DNA from: Pseudoips prasinana
Lineage: Eukaryota > Arthropoda > Insecta > Lepidoptera > Nolidae
Length of the DNA stretch: 64,000 bases
Assembly: GCA_951640165.1 (NCBI GenBank)
Contig: OX621252.1
Span: 23,643,934-23,707,933, forward strand
Direction: 5' to 3'
Shown piece after piece: positions 23,718 through 33,816 of the stretch. Each line of letters starts with the position of its first letter. The stretch's first letter is position 1. Under the pieces are notes generated by a model. The model ran no database searches. It saw only the letters and a list, made by a program, of their open reading frames with translations, and was not told the origin of the DNA. Both the position numbers and the translations under genes were made by a program.

Positions 23718-23945
23718 CATCATGTCAGCCAAACGTCCACTGCTGGACAAAAGCCTCCCCAAAGAATGGGCGGATATGCTATAATCGCCACGCTTGGCAG
23801 CCGGGTTGACGATAGCAATTTGATGATCATAGTTCACAGAAAAACGCTGCTGCTCGTTCTCTGGCAGGTATTCCCTCGGGACGATTTCTACGTCTCCCAC
23901 GGGATGAGATGGGGTGATGATATTCTATGCCGTCACCACACAGCA
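23718..23945. repeat. CACTGCTGGACA-family repeat (form I)
   Basis: GTCCACTGCTGGACAAAAGC, GCCACGCTTGGCAG, GACGATAGCAATTTGATG and CCCACGGGATGAGATGGGGT in the standard order. Open frames on both strands come from the repeat. The 3' side ends near an (AT)9 run at about 23980. Confidence 0.75.
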
Positions 23946-24333
23946 GAGTTTTCCATTAATTAGTTTAATTTCATGGATATATATATATATATATTAGATA
24001 GGGCTCTTTAGTTTCGCCCACTATTTATGTTATAAGTTCTATATGTATTATGATTGTATGGGATGTTTACTAGATGGAGTACCTACTCGTAATCTCCTCA
24101 TCCCCATTCAAAGATAATTCATAACCCATATAATAGGCCCGGCCCATATGTGTAACAAAAAACCCTAATCTGTAACAGCTACGTCATCAGCAACAAAGAA
24201 ATTACGATCTCCGCAAATGTTCGAAAGGTGTTCGTTTTATGCGCACGCGCCATATGTTTTGGTTTGGTTTGGCATGACCAATGTTTAACCAAACATTTGT
24301 GCAAAAAATTGATGAACTCAAGGTGTCTTTCGC
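23946..24333. other. AT-rich flank
   Basis: Includes GGTTTGGTTTGG and a short palindrome ATGTTTAACCAAACAT near 24280-24296. No gene. Confidence 0.4.
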
Positions 24334-24409
24334 TATTTAAATACCGCAGTAATAGTTTTTATCGCAACTTTTTTGTTTAGTTTTTGGTAGTTTGGCATAA
24401 AACGTGAGT
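24334..24409 (+). promoter_or_regulatory. Possible TATA promoter and first-exon donor, weak
   Basis: TATTTAAATAC at 24334 is preceded by a CCAAT-like ACCAATG (near 24279) and TACGTCATC (near 24182), and followed at 24404 by GTGAGTT, a donor-like site. There is no TCAGT initiator at the right distance, so this is weaker than the 14.9-kb candidate. Confidence 0.2.
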
Positions 24410-26473
24410 TTTGAACCCTTCTAGCTTCCGATAAAAAGTATTACGCTAATATCATGGATATTTTTGATTGAGGGTTCCATAAGCTTGTTAGAAAATGGTG
24501 ATAGTTTGAATTTAAAACTTAGTTATTTGAGAATTTAGACAGCTTTTTCGTGGATTTGGAGCCTTACAAATTATTACATTTCATAGTCGGGATCCGTGAT
24601 GGCTTTCCAAAAATAGACGACTTAGAAATGTGCTTACTAAGATGGGGATAGATAAAGTTAAAATGTGCTTACTAAGATTTATAAACGGTTTAATATTTAA
24701 AAAAATGTTTGTTAGATTGTATGAAACGCCGTGTCACATAAACGTTCGGAAATAAATAGTAATTATTACTCGATGTACAAACTAATAAGTAAATTACTGA
24801 CCACCAATGATATATATCAAAACAAGTGTTAAAATGAACGGGTTCAAGTCAGACAATCGCTTAGAACCCTCCGATGTAAGTATAAGGAGCACATGTTGCG
24901 CTCCCCTAAGCAGAAAACACCTATTAAGTGTTCAGGTACGGTGCCAGTGGCCGCGTTTCTAAGCGAGATAGATCGTAGATTTATTAACTCGCGACACAAG
25001 CAATGAGTCATAAATTCATCGAGTGTATCAAAACCACGATTACACGGAGTAGCGCTTTCTTAACCTGAAAGTTATGTTAAAAAAATCTAATGAGTCGTAA
25101 ACAATTTACAAACAACTTTTAATAGATCAATGTCAGAATAGTTCGACTACTCATAGTAGAGACATAGTCTTAAAAATGTAAAGCTGTATTCTTGCTCGTA
25201 ACTAAGGCAGCCAGATTTTTTCGGGGAGGGGAACATTTCAAAATCGCTCAATCTATTGACAAAGATGTGCGCTGTTTAAGTAAAAAAGTACTTTTTAAAA
25301 ACCACACTTAAAATTTTTAACCAATTTGTTTTGATAATTATAACAAATTATGTATTCTATCAAATAATTTACACAATTTTCTCTAAATATAGAACGTGTT
25401 ACTTTAATTAACAACGTAACTAAAAGTGTAGTTTAAATAAATTTATTTTCACAGTTATCGTAAATAAATACTTGATATGTTTTATAGTTATGAGTGTAGT
25501 TAAACAATTAAAGGGTTATTTATTGTATTTGCTTTCTTTATAACTTAAGCAAACTATGTTTTTGCGTAAAATTGTAATCATTAATACCATTCGTAACTAC
25601 AAACTTTTCGCCAAGAATGTATGTTTTCTTTACCTAAAATTATCTTTGAAATAACAGGATTAAAAAGGTGGTCAACAAAATGATTTACAGAACTTATACC
25701 ATTATTCTTTTAGTCATATAAAGTGGTCATCGATTGTATGCCCTTACATCCATAATGTTTTAAAATAAGGATTCAGTTATGTAGGGTTATATGTATATAT
25801 GTAGGGATATATGGTATGTAGGTTATGTTTTGGAATTATTTAAAGTATTAACAATGTATTTTTCCAGAAATTTTAAAAATATATTTTCACATGAGCGTCA
25901 ACGCTCTCACTGAGACCACACATTTAAGTATTCGACAAAACGGTGTTTACCGTCTTAAGACGGAGGGTAAGTAGGGGTGTCGCGTAATGTTATTGCTTGC
26001 AGTGTTACACGCAATGTAAGCAGGGGTTTCTTCGATTAACTACTAATTTCATGTTGTTTGTTTATTTTGTGGTTTATTGAACAATTACGGGTGTTACAAA
26101 TTACGACGCAATAAGTGGAATAGCGTTTCCTGTCTCTTAGTTGCTCGAGTAGGGAAAGGCTGGTTTTAGTATTATTAGCTTCGCATGAGTTATGGCTTAT
26201 GTGTTGCAACCGCCGTAGGTTACGGTGACCACTCACTTGCGTGTGACACTCACGTATTAAAACATAGTACTTTCTTGCAAGTGTGAGTGTGCAATTTGTT
26301 AACAATTGATTAGTTTACCTACTGCTATTATTATATATTATATTTGGCTATCGATACATATATAAGTTGTGTGTAGGTAAAGTATCTAACTACCTGACAT
26401 TTATACATTTCAATATATATCTACGTTTATCTCAAAGTTTAAATTTGAGGTTAAAAGGTTAAAGGACTAGGTA
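24410..26473. other. Long AT-rich stretch without recognised features
   Basis: No gene. TATATGTA-type repeats near 25785-25825 are simple sequence. Confidence 0.4.
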
Positions 26474-26611
26474 CAGACGCCAGCACATCCAGCTACCCCG
26501 ATTTGTCAAATTTCGTTTTATAGATTTTGAATTTTATCACAAAAGCACTATTTTATCACTTTTAATTGGGGAAATTTGACAGATTGGGGTAGCTTGATGT
26601 GCTGGCGTCTG
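26474..26611. mobile_element. TA-flanked MITE, copy 2 (138 bp)
   Basis: Flanked by TA at 26472-26473 and 26612-26613. Arms begin CAGACGCCAGCACATC and include the GATTTGTCAAATTT / AAATTTGACAGATTG pair. The interior shares TTTTATCAC words with copy 3 at 60.3 kb. No coding capacity. Confidence 0.85.
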
Positions 26612-26613
26612 TA

Positions 26614-26983
26614 CAAACTATAGATTTTATTAAAAATACTGTTACTACAAATATTAAAAAATTTCCAGCTTTAACGCTAAATTGAACCTTGTAAAATAAT
26701 AAAATTAGTCAAGGGTGCGTGTCTATAAAAAAAATGTAATAGGATACACAAAAAGTACTGTTATAATACAATATATATACAATAAAATGCTAGTAAGAAC
26801 TAAACTTATATAGTTACTATCTATGCCTGCTGTATATGTTTGATTCGATCTCTTTTTATATATCTTTGTACATTTTTGTATCGTGTTAATAACTTTCTTT
26901 CGGCACACAAGCAATTTCTAATCTACACAGAAATAAATTTTAATCAAATAATATTTTTTTTTTCAATTTTTAGATAATATCAA
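26614..26983. other. AT-rich, nothing recognised
   Basis: No signal. Confidence 0.4.
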
Positions 26984-27246
26984 TTTAAAATAAAATAAAT
27001 AAGGTTTTTACTCACGTAGACTTTAAAAAAGCGCTTGTAAATAGTCAGAACATGTTTGTAGTAATATAGTTGTATACATTATTATTTCTAGTAACATAGA
27101 TATTTAGGTACACATTGTATTGATTGTATGAAAACATTTATAAAATTTATTTTATAATAGCAATGATATTTAGCTAGCTCGTATAAAGTTATTGTCAAGA
27201 GATTATGTTTAATTATCTAGTTTAAGTCTAATATTTTTACTACATA
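26984..27246 (+). repeat. Three-copy repeat unit, uninterrupted copy
   Basis: Closest relative of 2129-2766, and it shows the continuous join GTTTAATTATCTAGTTTAAG that is broken there. It also matches 48455-48668 in inverse orientation. Probable LINE 3' end. Confidence 0.65.
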
Positions 27247-27534
27247 TTGTCAATGGTTCTGTCTATATTAAGGTATTATTATTATGACGGACCTTGTGTT
27301 AATAACGCCGGTCGCGCTTTAATGCTACCACCGGATCCAATTCAATTTATTGGTGAATACATTTATCTAATCGCGACAGCCCTATGACGGCCTGCAACAA
27401 TCTCACGGTCTTAAGATCACACAGACCAAACCCTCAAGTATCCCGTCTGTACATACTTGTTCTTTTATTACTCGTTTTATTAAGGATGTCTCATGTTGGT
27501 GATAAGATTAACGTTTTGGGATTGTGATTAGATT
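27247..27534. other. GC-richer block, unidentified
   Basis: 27290-27470 is GC-richer than its surroundings (GCCGGTCGCGC, CCACCGGATCC), possibly a transposon fragment. No open frame supports a gene. Confidence 0.3.
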
Positions 27535-28004
27535 AGCCGGTTGCCGTGGTTGGTAGATGCTTGCTTTTCACGCCGCAGGTCATGAGTTCGATTCCGATCC
27601 AGGACTGATATTTATAGATAGATATACTTTATTGCACCAAATCAAAATATCACATCGTAACATGAATTTTCTTTAAACTATAAGGTACAAACGGCGGTCT
27701 TATCGCTAATGTAGCAATCTCTTCCAGACAACCGTGGGTGAACCAAAGCACTGCAGGGAGACAAGTGGTAATTGGCAGTGCATCAACTGATGTAAATTAA
27801 CATATATATGTACTTCTGTACAAATAATTCTGATATATACACATATAATTTCTAATAATTAAGTATTTATGTGCATGAACATGTCTTTTTGTCCTGTGTC
27901 TGGGTGTTATTGTGTTATATATAAGTTTGTATTTACAAACGAAAAGTAGTATGTGTAGTATATCAATTTTCTGGTTTCCATAAGCTCTGCTTAATTTGAG
28001 ATAA
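27535..28004 (+). mobile_element. SINE-A split by a nested insertion
   Basis: The head (27535-27615) includes GTGGTTGGTAGATGC and B box GTTCGATTCC; the rest resumes at 27864 with TATTTATGTGCATGAACATG and runs to GCTCTGCTTAATTTGAG. The interruption is annotated separately. Confidence 0.85.
27616..27863 (-). mobile_element. LINE 3'-tail insertion inside SINE-A
   Basis: A 248-bp insert flanked by the 7-bp duplication TATTTAT (27609-27615 and 27864-27870). Read on the minus strand it contains a GGTTGTCTGGAAGAGAT-like block and a GCGATAAGACCGCC-like block, as in the plus-strand tail at 39260-39450. It ends in a TATC-type simple repeat, as a 5'-truncated LINE would. Confidence 0.8.
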
Positions 28005-28260
28005 ATTCCTCATTGGCATTAAGATTACATATTAAAGATGATGATTATAAGATTACTTATATTATTTTAACTAGATATATTTTCAATTATTTTAACATTT
28101 AGAGCACTCATAAAGAAGATTTTATTGTGTAAAAAGACACAATTAGTAACAGATTATAAAACAAAGAGATTGGTAACTTGTATACCACTAGTATCGAATG
28201 GATATAGGTATATATAAGAAATATCGAATGGATTGTATAAATTCAAAGTGTCAGTACCAT

Positions 28261-28334
28261 GGTGCGGTGGCAGAACGGTTAACGCACATGGGGCCGTATA
28301 CCCCATAGTCGTGGGTTCGATTCCCACCCGCACT
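28261..28334 (+). tRNA. tRNA-like pol III unit or tRNA pseudogene
   Basis: 74 nt that fold partly as a tRNA. A 7-bp acceptor (GGTGCGG with CCGCACT, first pair G-U) and a perfect T arm (GTGGG-TTCGATT-CCCAC) are present, as is an anticodon-like stem TGGGG/CCCCA with loop CCGTATA. That loop would read anticodon GUA (Tyr), but with C instead of U at position 33. TGGCAGAACGG resembles an A box and GGTTCGATTCC is a perfect B box. The D arm pairs poorly, and GTGCG can instead pair with CGCAC. No SINE body follows. ATTGTATAAATT upstream and its inverse downstream form an outer stem. More likely a tRNA-derived element than a working tRNA. Confidence 0.4.
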
Positions 28335-28751
28335 TAAATTTATACAATTAATTTTAAAGATGTCTGAAAAATTTATACCGAGTCATAAAAAATTGTAGCC
28401 AATAATTTCTTATCACATTTATTAGTATTTTTTAAAGACAACCAAGAATAACAGCGGTAAATCAAAGGGCAAGTTTCTCTACCCTACAGCTAAAGTAATA
28501 CTGTAGAAAAATCAACATTCTTAGTTTAATTAGAGGGTAGAAAGCCCAGTAGAAAGTTAACAAGTGACCTCTCCCAGCTGCGTAGTAATCAGATCTGTAT
28601 ATCAATTATATACGGAAGAAACTCCATACGGGGCCATCTGGCGGGTGACGATACAAATCAAATACACCGTTTAACGAATGCTTTTTGTCTCGGGATAGAG
28701 ATACCTACGGAGTTTGTTGTGTAATATAAATACAGAGTCATAATTAAATAT
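28335..28751. other. AT-rich, nothing recognised
   Basis: No signal. Confidence 0.4.
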
Positions 28752-28992
28752 ATAATATAACCTAGGACATTATTTACACACGGCCATCTGATCCCAAACT
28801 AAGCAGAGCTTGTACTATGGAAACCAGATAACTGATATACTACATAAACTACTATTTTTTTGTAAATACATAATTACACCCAGACTCAGGACAAATAGAC
28901 ATGTTCATGTACACAAATATCTGTCCTGGGTGGGAATTGAACCCACGACCTGAAAAGAGCAAGCATTTGCCAACCACGCCAACAGGCCCGTC
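28752..28992 (-). mobile_element. SINE-A, near full length
   Basis: Runs from the 3' ATAATATAACC end to GGCCCGTC at the head. The B box is GGTTCAATTCC on the minus strand, one base off consensus. Confidence 0.88.
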
Positions 28993-29143
28993 ATCTAAAT
29001 AAAAAATATTTCAATGTGTTATGTAGGAATTTTTGGAACTTACTTATAGTAGCGATAATCAATGGTGTTTACCCAAAATACATTAATATAAAATAATAGA
29101 AAATATAATAATATTAATAGAAAATGTAAATAATGTAAGTAAT

Positions 29144-29320
29144 GGGGACCTGGTGTCCTGAAACACAGGCCCCGAGCCTAGCTTATCTGTTTACCAGTTT
29201 GCACCAGTCTCCTGCAATATATATGTATATCTACTGATATGTAAACCTGTTAAATGTAATAATTATGTAAAAAAATTATATATTGTGGTGAGATAATGTA
29301 TAAATATTATTATTATTATT
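29144..29320 (+). mobile_element. LINE 3' tail with (ATT)n end
   Basis: GGGGACCTGGTGTCCTG begins a block ending in TATTATTATTATTATT, the form of a LINE 3' untranslated end. I recognise the motif from lepidopteran LINE tails; the class is not certain. Confidence 0.5.
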
Positions 29321-29454
29321 AATTGTATCTGCAGCTAATCTCAATGGAGGTAGATAACTGCCCTGGACATATTATACTGATTGAGTGTGTGCGCAAAAAC
29401 AGCGACACTATCTACCGGTTAGCAGAAGGGCATAGGAGTTTTATCATTATGAGA

Positions 29455-29553
29455 ACAGTTGAAAGACGCCCACTTTTGGACAAAGGTCTCCCTCAAAGAT
29501 CTCTACAATTGGTTGTCCAGCGTACCCGCATCCAGCCGCTTCCAAGGAGTTAG
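29455..29553. repeat. CACTGCTGG-family repeat (form II) fragment
   Basis: GAAAGACGCCCACTTTTGGA, GTCTCCCTCAAAGATCTC and CCCGCATCCAGCCGCTTCC parallel the 42.2-kb copy. Confidence 0.55.
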
Positions 29554-30163
29554 GAGTTTAGCTATGTTGAAACCAGTGCCCTCAGGTCCCATCTCTGTCA
29601 ATCATATATAAAAGCATATATTCCATCTCAAGATTGTTAACAATCTTTAACACCCTAAGACAATTCGGATTAGGTTGTCAGTAAGACGTCATATCTTATG
29701 CTTATGTCACCAAAAAGCACCATCAGAACTTAATGATGTCGTTTGTTTTTGGTTGTTAATTATCCGTGTATCTATCGAAAATACAATCCATTTGGCAAAT
29801 TGCAAAACTAACTATAACACTACATAACCGAAAACTAGCAAACTTTAGCCTAGTAAGAACAGATCATTAATAAAGTTTTTCCTCAAAATCAATTAGAAGT
29901 TGAACCAAATGTGTGAACTTCCAATCTTGTGTGCGGTGCGGTGTGGCCAGGAATCTCCACAATTTAACTTGGATACGTCTTGAGATGGGGCTTTGCGTTA
30001 ATTGATTACTAGGTATATACATAGACAATATAGAGCATAGAACTAAACGTTTATTGGACGTTTTATACTACTAAGCTACTAGATGAAAAATCTTAGTTTT
30101 CCGTCCTGCTAGCTAGTCTCCATTGAGACTGGCCGCCGTGGCCGAAAGTCGGCTAGGACGTCA
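29554..30163. other. AT-rich, nothing recognised
   Basis: No signal. Confidence 0.4.
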
Positions 30164-30367
30164 TCTATACTAATATTATAAAGAGGTAACGTTTGTGAGT
30201 TTAGGACGTTGTAAGGGGTAATCTCTGGCTCTACAGAACCGATTTTAAAAATTATTTCGCCAATAGGAAGCTACGTTATTCGCGTCATAACGCGTCAAAA
30301 TACGCGGGACAAACGTGCAGGGACAAAAATATTTATAACGCGGAACGAAGTCTGCGGGCACTGCTAG
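30164..30367 (+). mobile_element. Helitron-like non-autonomous element, 204 bp
   Basis: Starts TCTATACTAATATTATAAAG after an A, ends GCGGGCACTGCTAG before a T. TC..CTAG between A and T, without duplication, is the Helitron insertion signature. GGAACGAAGTCTGCGGGC near the 3' end corresponds to the expected terminal hairpin region. Confidence 0.7.
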
Positions 30368-30407
30368 TTATTATTATAAAGTAATATCACATTCTTTAAC
30401 TCAAATA

Positions 30408-31695
30408 ATAGGTCTTTACCTATGAAATTGCCGTTTTGTATGAAAAAATTTAAACGAATATTTTTCATGAATTTTTTTATTTGTATTAATCGAAGTAATC
30501 ACCCATGCAATCAATGCATCTTTGCCATCGCAGTGGCAGTTTATTGATGCCCTTCTTAAAGAAATCAGCTGGACGGGAGGCAACAAATTCTTCAAAGGCA
30601 TTTTGTACTGCCTCTCGGGTATTGAATTTTTTTCCCGCCAAGAAGTTATCCAAATTCTGGAAAAAGTAGTAGTCTGTAGGCGCAAGGTCTGGTGAGTAGG
30701 GCGGATGACGGAGAGCTTCCAACCCCAGTTCTTGCAACTTGGAGACCGTCTGCTGTGCAGTATGAGGTCGCGCGTTGTCGTGCAGGAGCAGCGGAGACGA
30801 GCGATTGACCAATGCTGGTTGGAGATGCGCCAGCTTCTCCATCATTGTGCTCAGTTCTTCACAGTACACATCTGCAGTAATGCTCACCCCGTTTGGTAAG
30901 AAGCTGTGATGAATCACACCGGCGCTAGACCACCAAACAGTGACCATCACTTTTCTAGGGGTAAGTTTTCGTTTAGGGCATTGTTTAGGTGCTGAACCAG
31001 GATCCAACCAACTTGCTGAGCGCTTGCGGTTATCAAACAGAATCCATTTTTCATCGCAGGTAACAATGCGGTTCAAAATTCCTTCATTTGTGTGTCTGTT
31101 GAGCAGTGCAAGGCACGTCTCGACGCGTACTTCGCGCTGGCGATCATTGAGTTCGTGGGGCACCCATTTGTCAAGCTTTTTTACCTTGCCAATTTGACGC
31201 AAATGGACCAATATTGTTTTGACGCTAACGTCGAAAGCTGCTGCTAATTCAGCCGTAGATTGTGTATCATCAGCTTCCACAACCGCCTTTAATTCGTCAT
31301 TGTCGACCAAAGTCTTCGGACGACCGCGAGGTTCATTTTTCAGGTCGAAATTTCCAGAACGGAAGCGAGCAAACCAATAACAGGTGGTGCGTTGGTTTGT
31401 AGTGTTAGCTCCGTAAACGTCGTTGATGTTGCGTGCCGCTTGTGCCGCGTTGCTGCCACGACGGTACTCATATTCCATAATTACTCGAATTTTTAACGTA
31501 TCCATGATGACGAAAAAGATTGAAAAGCGATGAAAATGTAACACTAATCAATAAAGAAATGACTACTTTTGGAAAAAAGAATCCATGTTTTTAAAATAAA
31601 ATTAATTTGAAATTAGAATTCTTAGCCAAACAAAAATTATTTTGATTTGAAATGGCCAGTACTGCAGAACGGCAATTTCATAGGTAAAGACCTAA
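30408..31695 (-). mobile_element. Complete mariner element, copy 2, 1288 bp
   Basis: Same element as at 9035-10322, inserted in the opposite orientation. The TA duplications are at 30406-30407 and 31696-31697. Compared by eye with copy 1 I see two single-base differences: one just upstream of the transposase ATG, and one A to T in the 3' untranslated part near the right inverted repeat (about 30460 in window coordinates). The left edge lies 40 bp from the end of a Helitron-like element (30164-30367). Both inverted repeats are intact, so it should be mobilisable. Confidence 0.96.
30486..31505 (-). CDS. Mariner transposase, intact, 339 aa (copy 2)
   Basis: D,D34D mariner transposase whose 339 residues are identical to those encoded at 9225-10244. 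It has the same helix-turn-helix region, WVPHEL linker (114-119) and catalytic residues D151, D243 and D278. The upstream in-frame extension (ATG at 31544) differs from copy 1 by one residue (Ile to Phe in the HRxS stretch). That extension varies between copies while the 339-residue core does not, which supports the internal ATG as the true start. Its only neighbours are repeats, and there is no sign of domestication into a host gene. Confidence 0.96.
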   Translation of the reverse strand: MDTLKIRVIMEYEYRRGSNAAQAARNINDVYGANTTNQRTTCYWFARFRSGNFDLKNEPRGRPKTLVDNDELKAVVEADDTQSTAELAAAFDVSVKTILVHLRQIGKVKKLDKWVPHELNDRQREVRVETCLALLNRHTNEGILNRIVTCDEKWILFDNRKRSASWLDPGSAPKQCPKRKLTPRKVMVTVWWSSAGVIHHSFLPNGVSITADVYCEELSTMMEKLAHLQPALVNRSSPLLLHDNARPHTAQQTVSKLQELGLEALRHPPYSPDLAPTDYYFFQNLDNFLAGKKFNTREAVQNAFEEFVASRPADFFKKGINKLPLRWQRCIDCMGDYFD

Positions 31696-31697
31696 TA

Positions 31698-32090
31698 TTA
31701 AGCTAGATTTATCCTTAACTAATTTTCTGCTAACTATTTAGACGAACACCAAAATACGGAGACAAAATTCCATCCAACAAAGAATTAAATCATCATACCA
31801 ATGAGACGCAATCTTACGCGCACGCGTTAAAAAAGCGCACAAAACAATGCACCATTAACTAGGAACAAAAGCGGCAAAAGCCAAGGCGGGGAACAATTAA
31901 AACAAGAAATAATAAGGAGTTGTGATAATAAGTATTATTATATCGCGAGTGACTGGGGAGGTGGGCCACCTGGCACGCGCACCCTCCGCTTATTATTCAA
32001 CTTTTTTTTTTGAAGACGCGTCGTTCTAAATTCAAAATAATTCCGATTTTAAATTCTCTCTATACATCATCTAATTTGCAAATATGATTA
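31698..32090. other. AT-rich flank of mariner copy 2
   Basis: A short CG-rich word cluster (TTACGCGCACGCG near 31815; GTGGGCCACCTGG near 31962). No gene. Confidence 0.4.
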
Positions 32091-32259
32091 TTTACTATAT
32101 ACAAATAAGTCGGGTTTTCCTTCCTGACGCTATAACTCCAGAACGCACAAACCGATTTCCACGGTTTTGCATTCGTTGGAAAGGTCTCGGGCTCCGTGAG
32201 GTTTATAGCAAAGAAAATTTATAAAATTTAACGCGAGTAACACCGCGGGGCACAGCTAG
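32091..32259 (+). mobile_element. 169-bp Helitron-like element, copy 1
   Basis: Same length and almost the same sequence as 53340-53508 and 60965-61133. Core includes AAGTCGGGTTTTCCTTCCTG and CACCGCGGGGCACAGCTAG, with T following. The 5' TC has become TT here, so this copy is slightly older or damaged. Confidence 0.75.
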
Positions 32260-32435
32260 TACTATAATAATAATAATAGGACTATAATACTATAGGACTT
32301 GGTATCTGGCTGAAGATTTACATGCAGAAGGCGGTTTTGCTGGCGAATGCCAGGATAAATATAGTATGAGTTGTAATTGAATGAAAATACCCATGTATTA
32401 TATATTTTTATTAATATTAGTAACACACATGTGGT
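32260..32435. other. AT-rich, nothing recognised
   Basis: No signal. Confidence 0.4.
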
Positions 32436-32648
32436 ATAATAATATCCTGGGACATTATTCACACACAGCCATCTGATCACAAACTAAGCTAAGCTTGTTC
32501 TATGGAAACCAGATAACTGATATATATATATTTTTTGTAAATACATACTTGTATATAAAATTACACCCAGACTCAGGACAGCCATGTTCGTGCACCCATG
32601 TCCTGGGTGGAAATCGAACCCACGATCTACTGAGCCGTGAAAGGAAAG
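32436..32648 (-). mobile_element. SINE-A, missing the extreme 5' end
   Basis: From AATAATATCCTGGGACATT to the B box (GAATCG-type, reading GAAATCGAACCC in plus orientation) and part of the head. The final CCAACAGGCC block is gone. Confidence 0.8.
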
Positions 32649-33351
32649 AAATATAATTCCTTTAAATGATATTTAGTCATTTTTAATCAATTAATTATAT
32701 GCTAATTAATAAAATTAAAATAATATGCAAAATTAATAGCTCAATCTACTTAAAAACACATAATCGCTATTTGTTGTGCAATGCATATCACTTGTTTCTG
32801 CATAAATTTACATTCATACAACGTGTAATGAAACTAGTGTGGAGTTTTTAAAGATCACAATGAAACCCGACACTAGTTTTATATTCATATATTTGAAATA
32901 TTAATTCTACAGTGTGACCGAAACGCATTTGTAAATTTTATATACACCCGGTATTTATAAGACAATGTCTGTTTTTTATTTATTTTTTCTAATGATGACA
33001 AATAAAACTATGTGTTTCCCTGTGAAACCAAGATGTATTTTCCTATAGAACAGAGAAACGGCATTTAGTGTTAATTTTACGCACTTTCTTTAATAAATAA
33101 ACTTAATTATTTTTTTTATATTTACATGACTCAAAATGACAGCCATTAAGTCAAAAATCATAAAGGTTCCTTGTCTGAGGGTGTAATCTTAACAGTACGA
33201 TATAGTTGCCTATCCTGCTGCTTTTGAATGAATTGAGATGATTATATCGAAGGCGCAATGTATAACGAACTTAAACACAAATATTGCTTTAGATATAATC
33301 ATTTACTTCACTTACTGTAGACTTCTTTACTGGAATCGTAATAAAAATATG
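32649..33351. other. AT-rich with a small inverted repeat
   Basis: AAACTAGTGT (near 32829) pairs with ACACTAGTTT (near 32871). No gene. Confidence 0.4.
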
Positions 33352-33438
33352 GTAACGCCCGCACTAGAAAAATAAATCCCTGTAATAACTTTACAAATAT
33401 GTAATTGACGACAGAGCACAATCAGACTCAGAACAACT
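33352..33438 (-). mobile_element. SINE-B fragment
   Basis: AACGCCCGCACTAG, TTTACAAATATGTAATTGACG and CAGACTCAGAACAACT in inverted SINE-B order; only the 3' part remains. Confidence 0.6.
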
Positions 33439-33444
33439 TTATAT

Positions 33445-33674
33445 ATATATGGTACATATACCAAAATAACATCGTTTACAATTTTTGGCTGTCGGCCTGT
33501 CTGTCTATCTGTTGGTCCGGTTAATCTCTGAAATGGCTGGACCGATTTTGACGAGACTTTTATTGACAGGTAGCTGATGTATAAGGAATCATTTAAGCTA
33601 CGTTTATTTTAGAAAAGAACAAAAAGAATCTAAATAAACTAATTAACACCCGGACCAAGCGCGGGTCCAGCTAT
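33445..33674 (+). mobile_element. Helitron-like element, second type, damaged end
   Basis: Shares GGTACATA(T/C)ACCAAAATA, TCTCTGAAA(T/C)GGCTGGACCG and ACTTTTATTG(A/G)CAGGTAGC with 58945-59181. It ends CCAGCTAT instead of CTAG. Confidence 0.6.
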
Positions 33675-33816
33675 TGTCAATATAAATATAACTTAATTTA
33701 GAATAAGTAAAAATAAAATAAAATAAAGTAGGTATCATAATAAAAAGAAAATAAAAAGAAACTAAAAGATTAAAGAACCGACTGTTTGGCGGAACGAAGT
33801 TCGCCGGGTCAGCTAG
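33675..33816 (+). mobile_element. Helitron 3' end fragment
   Basis: GGCGGAACGAAGTTCGCC (33788-33805) can fold with one bulge and is followed by GGGTCAGCTAG and T, the hairpin-plus-CTAG end of a Helitron. The upstream part is AT-rich and unassigned. Confidence 0.5.

Noticed and set aside
23598..23963. 100- and 94-codon frames on both strands
   Set aside because: Both are read through the CACTGCTGGACA repeat; the other copies do not preserve the frames.
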